This document shows positions 54,480 through 64,000 of a DNA stretch of 64,000 bases, in pieces. The stretch lies in contig JAHQIW010000201.1 in assembly GCA_019055375.1 (NCBI GenBank), positions 143,669 through 207,668 on the forward strand, written 5' to 3'. The stretch is from Parelaphostrongylus tenuis (taxonomy: Eukaryota; Nematoda; Chromadorea; Rhabditida; Metastrongylidae). The notes below the pieces were generated by a model that was given only the letters and a program-made list of their open reading frames with translations, had not been told where the DNA came from and searched no databases. Position numbers and translations under genes: made by a program. The stretch's first letter is position 1, and the number at the start of each line of letters is the position of its first letter.

Positions 54480-54740
54480 TTATCAGACCTTAAGGGATAC
54501 GTCGTGCATCGGCTTCATCAAACACCGTTAGAGGTCACTGAATTCATGCCTGGCCTTTACAATGACTCGCGATGGCGTATCAGTGTATCACGTCAGTGCT
54601 GCTATCCTTCCACACAAGTCCGGTACTAATTCACCGACCTCGGAGGAATGGAAGCATGGTGAGTCTGGTGCGTGGGATTGACTCAATAACCACATTTGTG
54701 CTGCAGATCACCGCTAATCACTGTGCCACATGCACCTGTT
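54480..54740 (-). mobile_element. tRNA-derived SINE, family A
   Basis: Minus orientation: head ATGTGGCACAGTGATTAGCGGTG near 54735, body with ACTTGTGTGGAAGGATAGCAGCACTGACG. Diverged from the 24.7-kb copy. Confidence 0.75.
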
Positions 54741-54749
54741 TTGAACAAT

Positions 54750-55760
54750 CTCGTCTAACTCCAGCAATAAGCCCACAGAAAAGTAATTGATGATAGATAG
54801 GAAAAAAAAACATTGGGCCATCTTCCAACTGGGAGCTCAGAGAAGGGGCTTTTTTTGATAAGAAACGAACGGTATAATATGCCTCTGCAGATCTGTTCCA
54901 TCCTGAGGTGTTTTGTTCTATAAGCTTGACACGGATAAAAGCACGTGTAAGAAGTTTGCAATCACATCCTAGCTTTCTTATCTTAGTATCCTTGTTTCGG
55001 ATTTCTAGTAAGTAGCCTTTTCTATGATAATGCGATAATGCTGGAATCGGCAACATAAAAAATCTAGTTGAAATTCGAATTTTTCTCCCTCATTATTTCT
55101 GTCTGGAAATGATGTCATCAATCATTTGAGTAAAATTATCTTCTTCCCTTCTGTTACAGATAAATTAATTCTGTTTTGAGCTGATGCTTCAACAATGAAA
55201 ATTGGCGTCAACGACTCAATGTTTTAATTAATAAACAAAAAGGTGCTATACTAAAGGGCTTTGGTGAAGCTAAAGGAAGTACAGTGTTTTGTCTCAAAAT
55301 AAAAAAGTCATAGACGATGACGATAAATTAATTCTGGGAGGAGAAAAACCTAAAGATGAAGCATCAACAAAGTGATGGTGTTGTAACTACCAGGACTAAA
55401 GCTCAAATACTACATTTCATGATTACGATAGGAGTAAATTTTAGAAATACTCGTTACACAGAACTACTCAGAACACACCTTTTATATAGAGAAGTGCTGT
55501 TATTTATGCTGAGTTGAAACAGTACGTAACAATCACCTATTCTATGATGGTAGTCTCACATTTCCAGAACTGTTTATAGTCAATCCAATTTTGTACTTGT
55601 GATGACATCGTGATTCGATCGCTTTTGGACCACTATTTTAGTCGCCTTGTTATTGATCGCCGTTCCGAAGCTTGTAACATTAGTACGTATTGAGTGTTAA
55701 TAATACAGTACAATAACACAGTATGGTAATGCGGTACGACACAGCAATAATATAATACAA
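54750..55760. other. Intergenic, nothing recognised
   Basis: AT-rich sequence; the 112-codon minus open frame at 54718-55056 overlaps the SINE head and is unlike a protein. Confidence 0.4.
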
Positions 55761-55764
55761 ACAA

Positions 55765-55815
55765 TGGCTAGCTTTTCAATGAGTCTCGTCTTCTTCAGAG
55801 CCTGGAAAGGTCAAA
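55765..55815 (-). repeat. Penelope-type end footprint
   Basis: The minus strand reads GCTCTGAAGAAGACGAGACTCATTGAAAAGC, like the 3' motif of the 28.6-30.0-kb PLE but without its coding part. Confidence 0.45.
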
Positions 55816-56399
55816 CTGATTTGCAATCCAGTCAATCTCATTCAAACACATCCATACAAATTCATAACCTCCAGAAAACGTCAGAAAAAGTTTTGGATTG
55901 CGTAGTATAAGGCTTCAGTTTAGAACATTCACCGCTCAGATGCTCTAGGTGTTCCAATTACTGGAGACCAGCCGCTCAGAGGCAGTGCTTAAGTAGAGTT
56001 GTGCCTGACTCAGGCTGGGAAGATTAGCCTGAGGTATGGGGCAAGGTCAGGCGTGATTTTAAAGCACTCTTCTTTGCAGGTCGCTTTTGGCCCCTCACTA
56101 TGCATCCAGAAGGCTTCCAAAGTTTTACTTACGAGTGTTTGGATTACGCGTGAGAACAGTGAATTTGACGTCGAACTTAACTTTTTCATATTTTTGTTCT
56201 CTATGCGTGCTCAATGGAGTTCTTGGGTCGGCGTTGTGAAGTTCAGTGTCGCGGTAAGTGACAACTTCAAAGAATTAATTAGATCCGTGTTATGTATTGA
56301 GTTGTACCATAATTTTCCTCGCACTATTATTTGATCAGTTTTTCCCTATTTGAAATCGAATTATTGTCAAGCAGACAATTTAATAGCCTAGCAACATCG

Positions 56400-56660
56400 T
56401 TCACCATCTGATGGAACGGGCTATCGCAAAGTGATGCCTCGATGGGCGCCTCATGCAATAAGAGACCACCTTACATTGCAAAGTCGACTCTCCACAATTT
56501 GAAGAAATTGGACTGAACCACAATACCATCTCTACGTTCTAGCGCTGATACTGCTCTATCGGACTATAATATCTTCTGCGTCATCAAGTAACATTTGTAG
56601 GAGATAAGATTCAATGACTATATTCAGCTCAAAAGTAACCTTTTCGACTTCTTTAATCGC
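56400..56660 (+). pseudogene. Mariner-type transposase fragment
   Basis: Plus strand: GTGYRKVMPRWAPHAIRDHLTL, close to [17 protein letters not shown] of the 9.4-kb fossil (family WVPHxL). Stops follow immediately. Confidence 0.6.
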
Positions 56661-57099
56661 TAGTCTCATTCTTTTGAGAAAAATTCTATCTTTACTCGAT
56701 TAGTGATTGCATATTATTGATTATGACGGTGATGATGTGTTCATTAGTCCATTTCTATGAATAAATAACACTAGAATTGTTATAAGTGCCGAAATTCGCA
56801 AAAGTTATGAGGCAACACAACATTTCATCAAAAATCCATCCGAGGTTTTTCCGTGGTGTCGGACGTGATAATGTGGATAGCAGAACTACAACGATTCTCA
56901 AAGAAGCAGTGCAGCTTAAATTGATTTGAGGAAGCCGTTTTATACAGGTGCAGAGTGCAGTATTGATGAATCTGTAGGTGTTATCTTGTGTGCTAACTTC
57001 ACAATGTCGTGTAGAGATGACTGACTGGATATCACCTTCGCAACGAATATTTAGGGCTTATCAATGTTTGCTATTGAGTTGGTATCTTCGATTTTTCAA

Positions 57100-58010
57100 G
57101 TTATTTGCTCTGAAGGAGCGATAAGAGGAATGGTACGCCATTGAGCGGAATCAACTTCCCTTGTGTGTACGCCAGAACATATCTGACCACAATTGTACAT
57201 ACACCCAGTTTGCCCTAAGTTTGTCCTTGTGGAGTAGAGGATTAAAATGGCTCGATTTCCGGTGAAAGTTATTGAAACATTGATCCGTTTGACGATAGAA
57301 CGGATCAATTCTCCAGCATCTATAGAAAAAGAGGCGTCCATTTTGTAGTTGTACTGTATCGTGAAGAGGAACTGGTATCTAAGTGTTAAAAACGGCGCAC
57401 AGCCGTTGAAGTTATTCAGCGTACTTTCCTATCTTAACGAGCTTAATCGCCGTCATCGTTTCACCTTAATTCACGTAAGGGTAGTGGATCAAACCAGGTG
57501 TAGACCATCAAAAGGTCAGCATTCCCTGCTTTTGTGCTTTTTTGGCCTTTGCTGTTAGTTTAATGGCGCCTCATCCACTGGTCGGAATTTCGCTGTTTGA
57601 AGGAGAGATCCATTGTTAATCGCACATCATAGTATGATTGAAACACGCTCAGTTTTAATTATGGCAAGGATGCACTAATAATACATCAAAACTGTAAATC
57701 TTTCTATTTTATTGCAATTCGTGCATCTTTCGATTGTAGAACTTCTTCGATTTTTCAGTTGTTTTCAAAAACTCCGAAATAATACAGTTCTTTTGCAATC
57801 TACTGAACAATGATTATACTGTATTCTTGTTCTTCTGAGAATTCGTGAGCATTTCGTGTACTGCTTCCAAGGAGTCCTTTGAAAATCGCTTCTTCTATAG
57901 AAGATTGGCACCCGCGAAATGCCCGTGGTCGAATTCATTATGGCGAAATTCTTCTAACCAACGTGGCGCTGCCCCATTTCCAATACTTTCTTTATCCCAT
58001 AAATGACTGA
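57100..58010 (-). pseudogene. Mariner-type transposase fossil, N-terminus to catalytic region
   Basis: Minus strand starts near 57990 with PRWLEEFRHNEFDHG (family WFxEFRxxDFDLxD) and continues past 57550 with KKAQKQGMLTF and GLIHYPYVN (family KKVMLxVWWxxxGVIHYxxLxPGET), then LQRLCAVFNT and VPLHDTVQLQ (family LHDNARPH, degraded). Many stops and shifts. Confidence 0.7.
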
Positions 58011-59200
58011 TGTTTCAAGACCTACTTTCCTATGTAGAAGTTTGAATTTGTAGAAATAGATTTTTTGAAATTGTTCAGCATTCGGAATTTGAGGTCTTGA
58101 TCTCTCAAGATTGTAGGCAGCATAACTTTAATCACAATTAGATAATTAGAGCAAAATTTATGGGACAAACTTTGAAATGGTAAATGATAGTACAGCATTA
58201 AAAAAATTCAAGCTGTAACGTCTACAAAAAAATAACTCCCATTTCTGACATTATTTTTGATTGAACTAGTGTTTCATCAAAGTATTGAACTAGTGAATCA
58301 ACACATGACGCTTTCGGAATAAATGATCTGTATTTGACTTTAAATCAGTGACATATTGCAATTACTTTCTCCTCGGAATTTGTCTTAAAAGTAATTATTT
58401 CCCTTGCTTTTTCTTCTATAAGAAAGGAGTGCTATAACGACCACGACTAGTTGAGCAATCTTGATTTCCAAGTGTGTTATAATAAGCAAGGCAATAAGAT
58501 TCGCTTGAGACGTGCGCTTGTTTCCATACCAGACAGAGAAGAGCAAGGCTCGTTTATTTTAACCGAGATGGATCATTGAGCGACCTTCGGTGATGCATAA
58601 GCCCTCGAGCTGCATAATGAAGAAATTTGTGAGTGACTGAAAATGTAGATTTCGTGATTTGAAACATACTCAAACATTTTTTTCATCAACCATAAATGTC
58701 ACGATGCCTCCAGGTGGAATGGGCTAGGATATTGATACCACTTTTTGTACTAGATTTCAACTCCACCAATATCACAACTTGTTTCTAAGAAACAATTTCG
58801 ATTTGAATCTTTTCTATTGACTGTTATCGCCCGCAAATTATGTATTATGCTATCGTTATTAGAAGGGATAATCTAGAAAAGCCCAACAATTCTTATCCCT
58901 TCTTATAGTCGTTTACGAATTGCCATAGTCCACATAGGGCAGAGTTGGGCAGTAATGTTTGTAAATTTTATTTCACATTACCCGTTACGACAGTTTTCTG
59001 TGCAGATCCCAGTATTCCTTGCACTCAATCAAAATCCCCACATTCATTCTCCGAAAAAGTCTTCGAATGTTTTGTTGCTTGAGCTGTTGCTTGAGGTCCT
59101 CGCTTTCCTTATATACAGCGTGTTTGGAAAGTTTTCTTTTAGATATTTCAACAATTCAATCGGATCCGGAATCCAACAGTATTTTTGCGGTCTTATGATG
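58010..59200. other. Intergenic, nothing recognised
   Basis: AT-rich sequence with no repeat family shared with the rest of the window that I can see. Confidence 0.4.
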
Positions 59201-59204
59201 TTAC

Positions 59205-59625
59205 AAATATACCCAATGATGCAGAGTGATGTGCAAAACTTTCGTGTCAGGCGGGACTCGAACCCACATATCACTCTACCCGGGAGCGCTTGCTCTAACC
59301 CACCACACTACTGACGCCCGATTTGCACACCACTCTTTCTACGCTACAACGCATCCATCTGTCAGCCGTCAACCGTCAACAGCATGGCTCGGGTAGTCGA
59401 TACCGACATTGAACCCAGTCACGCTGACAGATATTGGGTATTGATGATCAAAAAAAATTTTTTCATTTAATGGAAGTGTTATGGTGTCTGATTTGAAGAG
59501 TGGTGTGCAATATGGGCGTCAGCAGTGCATCGGGTTAGGCGCGCTCCCGGTTGGAGTGAGATGTGGGTTCAAATCCAGCCTGACACGAAAGTTTTGCATA
59601 TCAATCTGCATCACTGAATTAGCTA
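59205..59625. mobile_element. Composite SINE-B palindrome, second copy
   Basis: Left arm 59205-59345 (minus; GGCGGGACTCGAACCCACAT) and right arm 59505-59625 (plus; GTGGGTTCAAATCCAGCCTG) flank the core CAGCCGTCAACCGTCAAC...AACCCAGTCACGCTGACAGATA. Layout is identical to 17300-17668. Confidence 0.8.
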
Positions 59626-59749
59626 AATTGAAAGAATAATTATGTTTACTAGATAAACATCTATAATAATAAGCAAAAGAAGTTCATAACAAATTCTTAA
59701 AGTTGCCTCCTTTAGCTTCTTATATTCACGATGTTCATTGCAAAAATAT

Positions 59750-60690
59750 TCAACGATTTTCGGACACACTTCCAGTATAATTTTGTTTCAAACGAGTCTC
59801 AAAGCCGTTTTGAGCGCGTCTACGCTAGTGTACCTAATAGCTGAGACTTTCGCCTTCAGTATGGACCGCACGAAGTGATCCATGAGCTAAGAATCCAAAA
59901 AGCACTTTGACAGCCAAATGTCTTCGCCCCAATTAATTGAAACAGCTCTTGACAAATGGTATTTGTCAAGCGGTTCGAATGAGCAGGAATCCAGTCCTGC
60001 TTAAGCATAAATCCGTCAACATCAAAGTGCTGAGTTCTCCAAGGCTCCAGTACGCCTCGCAAAATTTGCTATTGAAAGCTGGCAGCGTTGACTTTCACAT
60101 TTACGTTGATGAAGACCAACGGCTCTTTACTTTATCTCAAATACCGCTTCAAACCATCAGAGTGACCGAAAATGACTGCTGCCCATGTTTGTGCTTTGAA
60201 CTTCTACTGATCTTCCTTGAGAATTTGACGTCGATTGTGGTGATTATGAAGTGGTTTGATTGCAAATTCCTTTTCATCCATGTGAATCATCTTCGACAAA
60301 CGGGCACCAGCGATGAAACGAATCATTTGGTGTGCCTATGGAAGCCGTTCTTCTTCTTTCTGCCCAGATAGTTAACACGAGAGATCTTGTAGCTGCGCAG
60401 CTTCATCTTATTTTTGACAATATTTCGCACGCTCCATTCACTGATGCTGAGCTTTCCGGTCGATTTTGCTCATCGAATGCCCCGGATTTCGTTGAAGTTG
60501 GTAACGGATCTTCAGAATGATTTCCGGAGTAGACGAGGTGGTTAGACGATCTTTTCGGACGATTCTTAATCACTCCAGTCTCTTTCACGGCCGTTTCACG
60601 GCTCTGTAAATACTGGCCGATTTGAAACTAGTTTATTCTAGCAATGTCGGCTTTCGTTCCTACTTTGTGCTAATCAACTACTGCGATACG
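59750..60690 (-). pseudogene. Tc1/mariner-superfamily transposase fossil, near full length
   Basis: Minus strand, three shifting frames: TPEIIRKIRYQLQRNPGHSM-like and WSVRNIVKNKMKLRSYK (family: IRRKPxRSxRKxAKExNxSxxTVRxIxKxxLGLxxYK), WMKRNLQSNH, then GFMLKQDWIPAHSNR (family: FQQDGAPAHTSR). Different subgroup from the other mariner fossils. Disabled by stops and shifts. Confidence 0.78.
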
Positions 60691-60887
60691 TTGATTTTTC
60701 GATGCATACCTCAAGCACAATTGAGATAGACGACTAAATAAAACAATTCCAGACCAAAAATGAATAAATGACTTAATGAAATTATCACAATTGATACCAA
60801 AAACATTATATCAATACTAAAATTAACAAAATACAAAACATCACAACTTTTCCACTCCCTGTATGCTGTGAAATGCTGATCGAGCAG

Positions 60888-61280
60888 TAGCCGAGTGGCC
60901 GCGATGTTCGCTGCAACGCAGCACCGCTCGGGACTAGTCCTCATTCCTCAACACTCTCCGGCAGTCAACAGGAAACTCTCCATGGGTCGCGATAGCCTGA
61001 CTGTGCTGGAATTACAGAGAAACTTGCAAAACACAGCTTTACGTCGTTCAAGAATGAGACAAAAAATGAATTGAATACTAGAAGTAATAGAATCCACACA
61101 GCAAGAAAAAGGTGCTCGAGAGATTCCCTTTGCAATCTTGGAGGTTGCTGGGCCAAGGCGTTCGCTGATTGATTACAAGAGAGTGCTGAGGCAGGGAATC
61201 CAGCGAGCGCCCTGCGTAATACCTTTCGTCTCGATATACAGCACCACTAACCACTGCGCTGTCCCTCTCCATGCTTGTAA
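60888..61280. mobile_element. SINE family C with two inward-facing tRNA-like heads
   Basis: Plus head at 60888 (CAGTAGCCGAGTGGCCGCGATG) and minus head ending near 61275 (GGACAGCGCAGTGGTTAGTGGTGC). Between them is the body shared with 47.7 kb (ACTCTCCGGCAGTCAACAGG, TTTACGTCGTTCAAGAATGA, AATCCACACAGCAAGAAAAAGG). Confidence 0.68.
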
Positions 61281-61299
61281 ATTAGGATAAAAATTGTAT

Positions 61300-63100
61300 T
61301 TTTAGTGACAAATATTTCCCAGGCGTGTTAGCTCTCTCTTTCATAGTGTCCGAAGTCACAATCACCATTTTGTAGCCTTCCCCTTTCAAAAAGTGTCTAT
61401 GCCTCCCTTTCTCACTTAAAGCGTTTTCGAGAAAGCAGTTGAGACGACTATAGTGGTTTTTCTATCACACACATGTAGCACTTTATCGGTGCTTTCTGAA
61501 TCCCAATAAGTGCAAGCAAACGTCGAGGACGACGAAGTTTCGCCGAGCAATCGTCTCTGTGAACCGGCGAAATGTTTATCCAAGTGTAGAGTGCCTAGTG
61601 GCGTGATAAGAAGGCATGATTGTAGTATAAATGAGTAAGGCTGTACAAATATACTTAGAAAACGTGTACAACCTTATAGTTTTTTCATTTTTATTCATTT
61701 TAGTCTGAAAAGACCCATATCCCAAGTGAAGAGCATCTGCTGTGGATTTTCTGCCAAATCAACCCAGGTTATCGAAGATTTAAGAAACTTTTAACTGAGA
61801 AACATTGCACGATTGAGGTCTGAAAAACCTTAAGTAGGCATATTGAGAAACCACGACATTGAAGGGCGAAAGGTATCGCATGCCAAACAATTCTGACGGC
61901 TCGAATGAATTCTTCAGATGCATTCCGCTCAGGTATGCTATAACTACAGCGAGTTTCCGCAGAGGGAGAGTTCCTCTTTAAAGAGTATCAATGGAGGACA
62001 TCACCACCGCTCATTTGTGATCTCTCATGCTCATCTACGTAACCCGAACCACACAACCACTCATGGTTTTTTTATTTGTTTTTTTTTTCCAAAAACTACT
62101 CGCTCAATTCAAATAAGCGAACCCGTGTCGCAATGGCACGCCTTGGCTGTTGACCCGAGTATGTCCGGCTCTGGAAAGACTGGGCGTCGAAACATTAACT
62201 CAATAAAAATTCGTATCAAATTCATGTAAGCTGATGTATGTCTAAAATACATGAATGAAATGTTGTGCATCTATAAAAATATTTTAAATAGCCGTTTGCT
62301 ATCTAAATGAGAATGATACTTGGAGAAAAAAACCCACTTTTCAGAAGAGTTTATTTTTGCAGTAGGCACTCACATTATCTCTCAAGGCACCACTACCATT
62401 ACCTACAAGAATGAGAGTGTCAGGCTTTATTTCTAGGCAACCGGATGAGTATAAGTCAGTAAAAGCAAATTACTGATATACGATAGTTCTTCATGGATCA
62501 TTCACCCATTGATTGATTACTCTCAAATGGGAAAAAAAGGCGATCATAAAAAAATACAGAAATCTTTGATCTGTATTGCAGAAAATTCTCAGTAATTAAT
62601 CTTATAGACATTCGTCTCCATTAAGCGGGCGTGATAATCATCGACTACGACAAGTAGAAAGCCATTGTTGCTAGCACACTATCGTTCATTAACAAATTTC
62701 ACATCCCATTCCACCATAGAGTCTAGCTAATTTGTTATTAGGTTCTCAGACATTCCTTCAAAAATTCTTTGTTTTCATGATATTATTTGAACCAACTTCT
62801 TACCAAGAGATTATGCATTGTTAGAAGCTTGGTCATGTACAAGACTTTGCACTCTTCATATCTTTACTTTCCCAGAATTATTTCAACCAAAGAAATTTCA
62901 AAACAGCCATTTTATAGAGAACGATTTTTTTGCGTACCGAAGGTTTTTTAGCTCTAAGAAAATCATGAACATCGATATAAATTGGTATTTGTAGTAATTG
63001 CGCGCTATCACCACACTTGATGTTTGCATTTAATCGAAATAAAAATATCTATTTCAAATTAGGTAGACGAAGCAGAGTGGAAGCGCTAAGATGATCGTAT
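61300..63100. other. Intergenic, little recognised
   Basis: AT-rich. At 62165-62215 GGCTCTGGAAAGACTGGGCGTCGAAACATTAAC resembles a Penelope-type 3' end, and 61535-61575 has an inverted hint of the same motif. A 103-codon plus frame (61918-62229) ends inside that motif. Confidence 0.4.
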
Positions 63101-63112
63101 CTTTGCTAGATA

Positions 63113-63114
63113 TC

Positions 63115-63151
<37 letters not shown>

Positions 63152-63175
63152 CACATATGTATATATATATGTAGA
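63113..63175. repeat. AT microsatellite
   Basis: (TA)n with ATACAT/ACACAT interruptions. Confidence 0.9.
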
Positions 63176-63298
63176 TATGTACATAATTTTTCCGAATTTT
63201 GGCAACTTTGTCGATTTAGTGTTATTTATTTAGAAAATTAATCAATCAGCATGCTGTTTACTTCGAGTGTTTTCTTCAGACCACGCTCAATAAATATA

Positions 63299-63412
63299 CC
63301 TCATAGATATTATTTGAGCCAACATGTCATGTGTTATGTTATAATTTCTTGTACACGTGGCCGGGCAATACAAGAGCCCATACCAGACGACATGACATGT
63401 TAGCTCAAATAA
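63299..63412. repeat. Inverted repeat, arms about 36 bp
   Basis: CCTCATAGATATTATTTGAGCCAACATGTCATGT on the left pairs with the complement of ACATGACATGTTAGCTCAAATAAT near 63390-63415, with a loop of roughly 50-60 bases. Probably the end of a foldback element. Confidence 0.6.
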
Positions 63413-63422
63413 TAATTATGAG

Positions 63423-63935
63423 ATGTACTTAATCAATCAGCACTTTACTATGTTGAGGAAAATGTTTCTTATCATCCGCGAAGAATTCAAATTTTATGTT
63501 TGTTTCACACAGTGTCTGTATTACGAATTCTTGAGAATATCTCAGAAAAAATTCCTCCCGTCGGAATATCTCATAATTCACCGAATAAAAATTGTACCAG
63601 ACATTGATTCGTTGAAAGTGATAAACTTCGAGTTTTCAGCGGGTGTTAGAGAAATTTTTCTCAGCATAATAATGACCATCGTGACCAATAACATGCAACC
63701 ATTTGCTAAGCAAAAATTGCGTGCCTTTCTTCTAGAAAAAAAGAGGTCGGCAATCAAACAAATTGGTGAGGTTACTTTTGAGCTGGTTGTAGTTAAATTT
63801 TTTAAACCTGAAGATGCCGCCTCAGGACGCGGAATAAATGGTAATCTTTATTTAAAGCTTCACGAAAATGGTATCTTTTTCCAATCGATTGTTCTTCTTT
63901 CCGGTCTATGGGTTTTCGCGATTGCTTGTGGCTGA
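63423..63935 (+). CDS. Unexplained 170-codon ORF
   Basis: Longest open frame outside the CA microsatellite. The translation is Phe/Ile/Lys-rich with ordinary-looking stretches (PDIDSLKVINFEFSAGVREIF, KPEDAASGRGINGN). I recognise no domain, signal peptide or clear splice sites. Its last codons overlap a Penelope-type terminal motif (CTGACGTTTCGGC at about 63930), so the frame may belong to mobile-element debris. Confidence 0.22.
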   Translation: MYLINQHFTMLRKMFLIIREEFKFYVCFTQCLYYEFLRISQKKFLPSEYLIIHRIKIVPDIDSLKVINFEFSAGVREIFLSIIMTIVTNNMQPFAKQKLRAFLLEKKRSAIKQIGEVTFELVVVKFFKPEDAASGRGINGNLYLKLHENGIFFQSIVLLSGLWVFAIACG

Positions 63936-63985
63936 CGTTTCGGCAAATACGCCTTCTTCAGAGCCTCAACGTACAATTCGTTTGC
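63925..63985 (-). repeat. Penelope-type end footprint
   Basis: The minus strand reads GCTCTGAAGAAGGCGTATTTGCCGAAACGTCAGCC, the hallmark terminal motif of nematode Penelope-like elements; the coding part, if any, lies outside or is lost. Confidence 0.5.
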
Positions 63986-64000
63986 AGCTTTATTTATATG

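Noticed and set aside
1..64000. CRISPR arrays, bacterial operons, prophage
   Set aside because: No direct-repeat/spacer arrays, Shine-Dalgarno-spaced ORFs or long uninterrupted genes; intron-rich eukaryotic DNA throughout.

Overview
The window is nuclear DNA from a eukaryote, most likely a clade V parasitic nematode (strongylid or hookworm-like). The reasons are: short exons spread over tens of kilobases; TTTCAG/TTTAG-type 3' splice sites and GTAAGT/GTGAGT donors; an AT-rich background; and a dense load of mariner fossils, tRNA-derived SINEs, foldback MITEs, a Penelope-like element and an RTE-type fragment. No bacterial-style operons, rRNA or CRISPR were seen. The species assignment is inference.

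Main gene (38467 down to 582, minus strand; runs off the left edge): a nidogen/entactin (nid-1-like) basement-membrane glycoprotein. I traced 29 exons by reading splice sites and phase. In order they give a signal peptide, the NIDO (G1) domain, an acidic tyrosine-rich linker with a small antistasin-like cysteine motif, one EGF with the nidogen-type Cys-Cys pair, the G2F beta-barrel (exons 11-15), a linker, and eleven further EGF modules. About 1,170 residues are encoded here. The C-terminal YWTD (LY/G3) propeller expected in nidogens must lie left of position 1. All exon junctions agree in phase except 18/19, which do not, and 5/6, where only a weak donor fits.

Upstream of nidogen on the same strand (51369 to 48925) are three exons of a small cysteine-rich secreted-type protein. 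It has one complete TIL (trypsin-inhibitor-like) domain and a short Cys-rich tail, followed by an AATAAA signal. Its signal-peptide exon was not found. A possible isolated exon lies at 41076-41300 (minus), and an unexplained 170-codon ORF at 63423-63935 (plus).

Between the two genes, about 42405-46887 is a striking island. It has near-balanced base composition, no recognisable repeats or long ORFs, and is bounded by a C11 run and a T15 run. It looks unlike everything else in the window.

The rest is intron and intergenic sequence filled with mobile-element debris. There are at least three tRNA-derived SINE families, several arranged as inverted pairs. Mariner-type transposase fossils occur at about 9.4, 13.4, 14.0, 25.2, 50.1, 53.2, 56.4, 57.1 and 59.8 kb. 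Foldback MITEs with a shared terminal inverted repeat occur at 14.0, 22.1, 31.8 and 50.1 kb. A Penelope-like element with a reverse-transcriptase YIDD motif and a GIY-YIG endonuclease is inserted inside a SINE (28.4-30.1 kb). There is also a 390-bp CA-rich microsatellite and several AT microsatellites. I saw no convincing evidence for a wholly new biological system. The most unusual items are the compositional island, the nested PLE-in-SINE, the palindromic repeat families, and the antistasin-like insertion in the nidogen linker.
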